Of a DNA stretch of 12,191 bases, positions 7,584 through 12,191 are shown piece by piece. Numbering within the stretch: position 1 is the first letter of the stretch; each line of letters opens with the position of its first letter. This DNA comes from Bacillota bacterium (GTDB lineage: Bacteria > Bacillota > Clostridia > Oscillospirales > Ruminococcaceae). The notes beneath the pieces are model-generated. The model was not told where the DNA came from, searched no databases, and saw nothing but the letters and a program-made list of their open reading frames with translations. The stretch covers positions 1 to 12,191 of the forward strand of contig JAEZQD010000040.1 of assembly GCA_023413185.1 (NCBI GenBank), read 5' to 3'. Made by a program: the position numbers and the translations under genes.

Positions 7584-8996
7584 TCATTCGCCGGTTTGGT
7601 TCTTCAGCAGGGTGCTGATGAGCTCCGCACGGCTCCCTACATCGTATTTTGAAAAAATACTTCTTGCGTGTGTTTTAACGGTATTCTCACTGATGAACAA
7701 AGCCCCGGCAATTTCGCGGTTGGATTTTCCTGAAAGGATTAGCTGCAATACCTCTTGCTCCCGGACGGTCAGCGGATCAAGGGTTTTGACCTGCCGTACA
7801 ATGTCCGTTTGCTGTGACTGGCTCATATTGTCATAGGCGGCAAGGTAAGCATGGCTTTTCAGCAATAGAACAAGCTGGTGGTTGAATGGCGGCAGCATAA
7901 CCAATGTAACACACACCACCGTCAGGGCAATCACCGCCACCTCCGCACTGGGAAGCCCAATGGATGTCACAGCCATTCCCAGGACGCCTCCGCAAAGGAC
8001 GCCGAATACATTGGCGGAAAGACCGATGCCAAAGGTTTGTGCCGGGTTATCGCTATAATCCAGCATTTCTCCGAGGATGCTCCACCAAAACAGGTCGAAA
8101 ATACCGCAGGCACCGAGCATCAGCGTATCCACAGTCAGATAGTCGGAGGTATTTCGTCCCAGCAGCATAAAGCTGATGAACGCTCCCATAATCATTGCCA
8201 TCCCGATATACAAAATTCTGGAACGCTTTGCTTTCATAGGCAGGTTGCGCATAATGGCGAGCGCCACGATATAAGGCACGGCCCAATACCAGCTCACCAG
8301 CCCCGTCAGATGCTCAAAAGCGGGGTTGATGACCTGATACATCAGTCCGGAATTAATTGTAATGATAAAGACAAAAAGACACAGCAATATTAGCGGGTTT
8401 TTAATGCCGCCATGCGTCTTATTTTTAAATGTTTTGTTCTGCTCATTCTCCTGCTCCAACGGCAGCATCCAAATGAAAACCATTCCGATTACAAGACAAA
8501 GCGCAGAGAGGCCAAGGCCGATAAAGGTTGACCTGTTCATGGTCACCACGTTGACTGCAATCATCAGCAAATTGGAATAAATCAGGACATCGGCGCAGGA
8601 TTTCATGCGCTCGTTCTTGGGAGTATAGGTCCTGAGAAAAAATCCCCATGCCGCCACCGCGCAGCCGCTAAAGTATCCGCTGACAATCAGTCCGCCCATC
8701 CATAGAGTGGGGAGAGGAAAAAAGAAGGGGACGGTGGCGGCTAAGCATAAGCCCATGCCGCCGAGCATCATGCTTTTGGCGGCCGCCTGTGACTTGACAA
8801 ACAGGCCGCAGGTAAAAAGCCCTGCAAAATGCGCGATAATTGCAGCCAGTATGTAACGGTCAGCGTCTGTTCCACGCAGATCCAGCAGGCTGTAAAGCAC
8901 CTGTCCCTCAAACTGGAAGGACAGAATATAGGAAAAGAGAAATGAAAATCCGGCAACAGAAAGCCTGCGGGCATTGAAAGATTTAAGTCCGTTCAT
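7584..8996 (-). CDS. LuxR-family regulator with 12-TM MFS-like membrane domain
   Basis: 470 residues. Twelve hydrophobic segments are visible, at about 12-30, 47-68, 75-95, 97-121, 139-153, 156-178, 200-220, 232-250, 260-280, 288-310, 323-345 and 352-370. They are followed by a linker and a GerE/LuxR helix-turn-helix (about 406-467) with the family landmarks LTxREQEVL, GKSNREIA and SENTVKTHARSIFSKY. No receiver domain is present. Membrane-bound LuxR proteins of this type occur in Clostridia and Eggerthella-like bacteria; the MFS-like part is thought to sense or bind a small molecule and the HTH to bind DNA from the membrane. The start ATG overlaps the stop of the preceding HTH_17 gene by four bases (ATGA) and has a GGGAGG site. 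A terminator follows. A natural target is the envelope operon directly downstream, but this is inferred from position only. Confidence 0.92.
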   Translation of the reverse strand: MNGLKSFNARRLSVAGFSFLFSYILSFQFEGQVLYSLLDLRGTDADRYILAAIIAHFAGLFTCGLFVKSQAAAKSMMLGGMGLCLAATVPFFFPLPTLWMGGLIVSGYFSGCAVAAWGFFLRTYTPKNERMKSCADVLIYSNLLMIAVNVVTMNRSTFIGLGLSALCLVIGMVFIWMLPLEQENEQNKTFKNKTHGGIKNPLILLCLFVFIITINSGLMYQVINPAFEHLTGLVSWYWAVPYIVALAIMRNLPMKAKRSRILYIGMAMIMGAFISFMLLGRNTSDYLTVDTLMLGACGIFDLFWWSILGEMLDYSDNPAQTFGIGLSANVFGVLCGGVLGMAVTSIGLPSAEVAVIALTVVCVTLVMLPPFNHQLVLLLKSHAYLAAYDNMSQSQQTDIVRQVKTLDPLTVREQEVLQLILSGKSNREIAGALFISENTVKTHARSIFSKYDVGSRAELISTLLKNQTGE

Positions 8997-9202
8997 TTGA
9001 TAACCTCCCGCTCATCGGAGGCTCCGCCTTTTTTAACCCATTCGTCAATGTCGGCAGTTTTGAAACGCCAGAGCTTTCCCACCTTGGATGCGGGCATACC
9101 GCGCTGCTCAATCCATCGCATAATGGTATGGCGCTTCACGCCAAGATAATCGCAGACCTCTTGCAGGGATATCCATCTGTTTTGAATGTTGTTTTCTGGC
9201 AC
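8993..9202 (-). CDS. Excisionase-type (HTH_17) small DNA-binding protein
   Basis: 69 residues if begun at GTG 9202. It carries a MerR-like winged helix-turn-helix of the HTH_17/excisionase class: ISLQEVCDYLGVKRHTIMRW, then GMPASKVGKLWRFKTADIDEWV. The frame is open to ATG 9271, with further ATGs at 9262, 9244 and 9232, none with a ribosome site. GTG 9202 has GAGG eight bases upstream and gives the normal family length, with the conserved part beginning soon after, so I prefer it. The stop overlaps the LuxR start (ATGA), indicating coupled translation. Such proteins bind DNA as excision cofactors of mobile elements, but many stand-alone copies are simple regulators; being coupled to a LuxR gene favours a regulator here. 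It could also be a leftover of the damaged mobile element next door. Confidence 0.8.
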   Translation of the reverse strand: MPENNIQNRWISLQEVCDYLGVKRHTIMRWIEQRGMPASKVGKLWRFKTADIDEWVKKGGASDEREVIK

Positions 9203-9250
9203 GGCAAGCACCTCGCTTTCTTTCAAAGGCATATGAGTAATCATGTGATA

Positions 9251-9279
9251 ATGATACGCCATATAAGGCATGAAAGCAA
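9251..9279 (-). promoter_or_regulatory. Tentative promoter for the HTH_17-LuxR pair
   Basis: TTGCTT (9274-9279) and TATCAT (9251-9256) are separated by 17 bases. TATCAT matches the -10 consensus at five of six positions; the -35 is poor. Transcription would begin near 9244, downstream of ATG 9271, which agrees with the GTG 9202 start. An ATCAT-6-ATGAT inverted repeat (9240-9255) overlaps the -10 and could be an operator. Confidence 0.3.
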
Positions 9280-9361
9280 TCTATATTGTAGCTTTATGTA
9301 GTATTTGGTTGTTTAGTGAATATGAATCCTAAATAATTTCCTTCCAAATTTTAATAAACTA

Positions 9362-10369
9362 TTATTCTACCTTAATTTTCTCTAGCATTTCTTCGCCCGT
9401 AATTTTCCCGTCAAGATAATTGCTCCGAGCCTGCCGTGCCAGCTTTGCCCACCGGGCATACTCCTCCGAGGACATGTCCTTGCCGCTAAACTCTTCCGGC
9501 AATTTATTGTCCGCACGGTAACGGCGGGAGTACACCTTGTTGTACTCGGTCAGGAAAGCGAGCAAATAATCGTTTCCCTGCATGCCCTGATCATAAAATA
9601 GCTTTGCGCCAACCTGCTTGCAGGTGCGATCACCTTTATATGGCCGATCACAGAAATCCCGTTTACGCTTATCGGTCAACACAAAATAGCGGCTGCACAG
9701 TTTGCATCGCTTAATGAACTGGTGATTTTTCAGCATCTCGGTAAACTCAAAATAGAGAATCTCATCCAAATATTCAAACAGATAGTATGGCATCAGACTG
9801 ACGCCTTCGCCATCCTGGTGCATGATTTCCAAAAGCTCATCTGTTTCCCGCAGATTCCAATCATGGATATCCTTAAGCGTATCCATATCCACCTTGCCAT
9901 TTTTCTTCGGCAGCAGCTCATATTTTATCTTCACAGTAGCCTCGGCAAAGCCGGGGTACTCCGATACAAATTCACAAAGCCGCTGGGACATTTCCTTGTC
10001 CGAGCGGCTTTCTTTATCTAAACAGGTGGTAACCGCTTTCGTGCATACCTCCTGCAGTTCTAAAATGTGTTCCAATTCCTCTATACAGGTTGTAAGAGTT
10101 CTAAGCAAGGCGGCCTCAAATTCGTCTTTGGCATGAATGGGTTCTTTCAAAATGTTGTTCAGTAAGCCCACTAAAAAGAAATAAACATAGCGGTGCTTGT
10201 TCGCGATGGTTTCTGCAACATCTAATATTTTGTTCCTGATTGTCTGATAGTTTTCCATTGTCAGCGGAATGGCCTTCATTTCGGTGAGCAATGTTGTGTA
10301 TTCTTCGAAATCCATTTCTACAAATTCAATCAGTCCATTGCCAATAAACTTTTGCGCGTACTGCGTCAC
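9362..10369 (-). CDS. DUF6076-like zinc-binding protein, probably 5'-truncated
   Basis: About 335 residues of a mainly helical, charged protein. Near the C-terminal third is a cysteine cluster CKLCSRYF...DFC...DRTC (C222, C225, C240, C250), the zinc-binding pattern I associate with DUF6076 proteins of Clostridia and their mobile elements. The role is unknown; no catalytic motif is visible. The first usable start is GTG 10369, but no ribosome site precedes it, and the in-frame codons upstream run only about 15 more before a TAA, antisense to recombinase-derived sequence. The next ATG (10315) also lacks a site. The gene therefore probably lost its real 5' end at the junction with the recombinase remnant and may not be expressed. 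Base use is more A+T-rich than in the envelope operon, which fits transferred DNA. It ends in TAA about 160 bases before the HTH_17 start. Confidence 0.7.
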   Translation of the reverse strand: MTQYAQKFIGNGLIEFVEMDFEEYTTLLTEMKAIPLTMENYQTIRNKILDVAETIANKHRYVYFFLVGLLNNILKEPIHAKDEFEAALLRTLTTCIEELEHILELQEVCTKAVTTCLDKESRSDKEMSQRLCEFVSEYPGFAEATVKIKYELLPKKNGKVDMDTLKDIHDWNLRETDELLEIMHQDGEGVSLMPYYLFEYLDEILYFEFTEMLKNHQFIKRCKLCSRYFVLTDKRKRDFCDRPYKGDRTCKQVGAKLFYDQGMQGNDYLLAFLTEYNKVYSRRYRADNKLPEEFSGKDMSSEEYARWAKLARQARSNYLDGKITGEEMLEKIKVE

Positions 10370-10390
10370 CTTGTCCGGATAGGCATATCT
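10370..10390. other. Junction between two truncated genes (rearrangement scar)
   Basis: Recombinase-like coding (HILNDETYLGHTVS on the plus strand) starts about here, while the DUF6076-like frame begins on the other strand within a few bases. The plus frame upstream of 10384 reads nothing recombinase-like and meets TAA at 10345. No insertion sequence is present, so a deletion or illegitimate join is likely. Confidence 0.5.
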
Positions 10391-11355
10391 TAAACGATGA
10401 AACCTATCTCGGACACACAGTTAGCATGAAGCATACAACCGCATCTTACAAAAACAAGAAGCAAATTATCCGCCCAGAATCCGAATGGTTAAGGTTTGAA
10501 AACACCCATGAGAGCATCATCGATCAAGAAATTTGGGATATCGCCCATGCGATTCGAGAGCACAAAAAGCGTCCGAGAAAAAACATGGAGAACCCTAACC
10601 CTTACTCGGGACTTGTATTCTGCGCCGATTGCGGAAAGCCTTTGGTGCTACACCGTGCCCACACCATGGACGAGAGTAAAAACAATTTCGCCTGCTCCAC
10701 CTACAAGCAGTATGGCAAGGAATCCTGCTCCGCCCATTACATCCGGGAAAGCCAGCTTGCGGCGGTGATTTTGGATGACCTGAAGCGTGTCACTCACTTT
10801 GCAAGGCAGGACGAAGTGCTGTTTGCGGAGTGCATCAACCGCAAAAACACTGCTGATACGAGAAAAGAAATTACTGCGCTGCAAAAAGAGCTGGAGCTTA
10901 TGCGGAAAAGGGATTTAGAGCTTACCACACTATTTAAAAGACTGTACGAGGATAATGTGCTGGGGCGTATACCGGATGAGCATTACCGAACGCTGTCCAA
11001 CGAGTATGCCGCAGAACAGAAAGCCTTACGCGAACGCATGCCAAAGGCTGAAGCCAGAATGGAAAAGCTCAAGAACGCCCTTACCAGCGTGGACAGGTTT
11101 ATTGAAAAAGCAAAGAAATACACCAACCTTACCGAACTGACACCAGAGCTGCTTCGAATGTTCATTGCAAAAGTAGTGGTGGGTGAAAAAGCTAAGAAAT
11201 ACTCCCGAACTGCTCCGCAGGATATTTGGATTCACTACCGTGACATTGGAATGCTGAACGATGTCAAAGAGGAATTTGATATTCCATCCATGGAAGTTTT
11301 CTACGGAATGGATGATGAAATGATGTTTGATGATGAGCTGCCAGCCGCAATTTAA
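10384..11355 (+). pseudogene. Large serine recombinase, C-terminal part only (catalytic domain lost)
   Basis: Codons before the first ATG (10426) already read HILNDETYLGHTVS, typical of the Recombinase domain of Tn4451/TndX-type transposases, so the frame is a 5'-truncated gene, not a new one starting at 10426. From that ATG: the end of the Recombinase domain (RPESEWLRFENTHESIID, HKKRP), a recombinase zinc beta-ribbon (CADCG at 66-70, FACSTY, C101), a long coiled-coil (about 140-230), and a DUF4368-like end (LTELTPELLRMFIAKVVVGE, then IWIHYRDIG). About 250 residues are missing, including the resolvase domain with its catalytic serine and arginines, so it cannot catalyse strand exchange. No ribosome site precedes the ATG. 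It marks the edge of a decayed integrative element; being the only plus-strand gene, it faces the minus-strand protease gene. Confidence 0.85.
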
Positions 11356-11365
11356 GGCATGGCAA

Positions 11366-11393
11366 AAGGCGGACAGCCGAAACTGTCCGCCTT
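11366..11393 (+). terminator. Strong hairpin after the recombinase remnant
   Basis: AAGGCGGACAG, loop CCGAAA, CTGTCCGCCTT is a perfect 11-bp stem 10 bases after the recombinase stop. On the plus strand no T run follows directly; on the minus strand the stem continues into CCTTTTGCC. It could act in both directions between the convergent genes, though weakly as a classic terminator. Confidence 0.6.
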
Positions 11394-11413
11394 ATACCCC
11401 ACATTTTTAGTCG

Positions 11414-11436
11414 GTTCATAAAGTATCCCTATGAAC
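11414..11436. repeat. Inverted repeat GTTCATA-9-TATGAAC
   Basis: A perfect 7-bp inverted repeat lies between the recombinase remnant and the protease gene, followed at 11456-11463 by a T run (CTTTTTTG). Large serine recombinase genes often lie next to one element end, so this may belong to the element's attachment region or be a simple stem. There is no second copy in the window to confirm it. Confidence 0.35.
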
Positions 11437-11510
11437 ACTCGCATAACGGACGGGAGCTTTTTTGTTAAAACACTCTGTTTCGCAGCAAGGGCGAACTCGT
11501 TACCCTAACC

Positions 11511-12191
11511 CTACGCCTCCTGCTCCACCGCAACCTCTTCGCCCGCAGGCACCGGGCGGCGTCCGTCCGACTTGATAAACAGCACGACGGCAATCACGAG
11601 CATCGGCAGCCCGCCGATCAGTCCTGCAATCGAGGGACCGAGGATGGGGTTATAGTCGCCCACAATCAGCATCATCGGCAGAGCCGCACCCGCATTCACG
11701 GCGGAATGGATGATTCCGGCGGGGATTGCGCTCCCCACGCGGAGGGTAAAGTAGCCTTCGATGATACCCAGCGATACGCAGAACACGGTCATGGTCAAGA
11801 TGCCAACCCATGGGTAGCCGGGGTAATCCGTACCGTAGTTATGCCCCACCGCAATGATGGGTGCATGCCACACGCCCCACACAAGCCCCGTAATCACCAG
11901 CGCCGCCCGGTCGGAGAATATCCCCCGCAGCTTGGGCAGCAGGTACCCCCGCCAACCCAGCTCCTCGCCCATGGTGGGCAATAGGTTAATCACAGGCCCG
12001 ATTAGAATCATCTGCGCAAAGCTTACCGCAAGCATCAGCTGTGCGGGCATAGCCCCGGCGCCCGACGCCTGCAGCATGCTTGTCAGCGTAGTCAAATTCC
12101 GGTCAAACGACGCGGGAAACAGCAGAAAATATAGCGCGCCGCTCAGCAGAATCATCACGGTCGGGCCAAAAAACACCAGCAGGTAGGTTTT
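11511..12191 (-). CDS. CPBP-family intramembrane metalloprotease (5' end beyond the window)
   Basis: The frame is open to the right edge (about 226 residues seen). An internal GTG at 12176 could be mistaken for the start, but in-frame codons KTYLL precede it and the family normally has further N-terminal helices, so the gene is partial here. The CPBP (CAAX protease and bacteriocin-processing) signatures are present in order: EELGWRGYLLPKL (EExxxR), then VWGVWHAP with its histidine, and later IIHSAVNAG (HxxxN). These glutamates and histidines form the presumed metal site inside the membrane. Several hydrophobic helices surround them and the tail ends in a charged region (GEEVAVEQEA). Members cleave prenylated or other membrane substrates, or give bacteriocin immunity; the substrate is unknown here. 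The high G+C wobble use differs from the recombinase remnant, so it probably belongs to the host side of the element boundary. Confidence 0.9.
   Translation of the reverse strand, partial: KTYLLVFFGPTVMILLSGALYFLLFPASFDRNLTTLTSMLQASGAGAMPAQLMLAVSFAQMILIGPVINLLPTMGEELGWRGYLLPKLRGIFSDRAALVITGLVWGVWHAPIIAVGHNYGTDYPGYPWVGILTMTVFCVSLGIIEGYFTLRVGSAIPAGIIHSAVNAGAALPMMLIVGDYNPILGPSIAGLIGGLPMLVIAVVLFIKSDGRRPVPAGEEVAVEQEA

Noticed and set aside
11479..11495. TTCGC-7-GCGAA stem downstream of the CPBP gene as its terminator
   Set aside because: The stem is only five base pairs and no T run follows directly on the minus strand, so it is too weak to call.
1..12191. CRISPR arrays, tRNA/rRNA genes, complete insertion sequences or riboswitches
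   Set aside because: I saw no regularly spaced repeats, no tRNA-like cloverleaf, no intact transposase and no conserved leader aptamer. A covariance-model search was not possible here.

Overview
The window looks like a piece of a Bacillota (Clostridia, probably Oscillospirales-like) genome. The reasons are strong AGGAGG-type ribosome sites before most genes, a 12-TM membrane protein fused to a LuxR helix-turn-helix, a large serine recombinase ending in a DUF4368-like tail, a DUF6076-like zinc protein, and small zinc-ribbon membrane proteins. The assignment is by family resemblance only. No rRNA, tRNA or CRISPR array was seen. Nearly everything is read on the minus strand, so the gene order runs from high to low coordinates. 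No gap without a gene exceeds 300 bases.

Right edge (11511-12191): a CPBP-family intramembrane protease cut by the window edge. Next (9362-11355): a scar of a mobile element. A serine recombinase on the plus strand has lost its catalytic N-terminal domain, and a DUF6076-like gene on the minus strand meets it head to head without a convincing start. The two homologies abut near 10370-10390, so a deletion or insertion probably removed the 5' ends of both. Next (7584-9202): a regulatory pair, a small excisionase-type (HTH_17) DNA-binding protein overlapping a 12-TM LuxR regulator by four bases, closed by a clear intrinsic terminator at 7519-7551.

Left two thirds (1-7442): a tightly packed minus-strand operon of mostly uncharacterised envelope proteins. 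In transcription order these are a two-TM protein with a possible PH-like tail, a large lipoprotein, a single-anchor exported protein, a large zinc-ribbon/single-TM protein that is a paralogue of the lipoprotein, a four-TM protein, and a DUF3592-like membrane domain running in frame without a stop into a double zinc-ribbon membrane protein cut by the left edge. Stop codons often lie inside or next to the next ribosome site, which suggests one transcript and coupled translation.

Interpretation: the operon may encode an uncharacterised cell-surface complex, with two related large exported subunits (one lipid-anchored, one TM-anchored with a cytoplasmic zinc ribbon) plus small membrane partners. 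The neighbouring membrane LuxR and HTH_17 pair is a candidate regulator. The function is not shown by the sequence.
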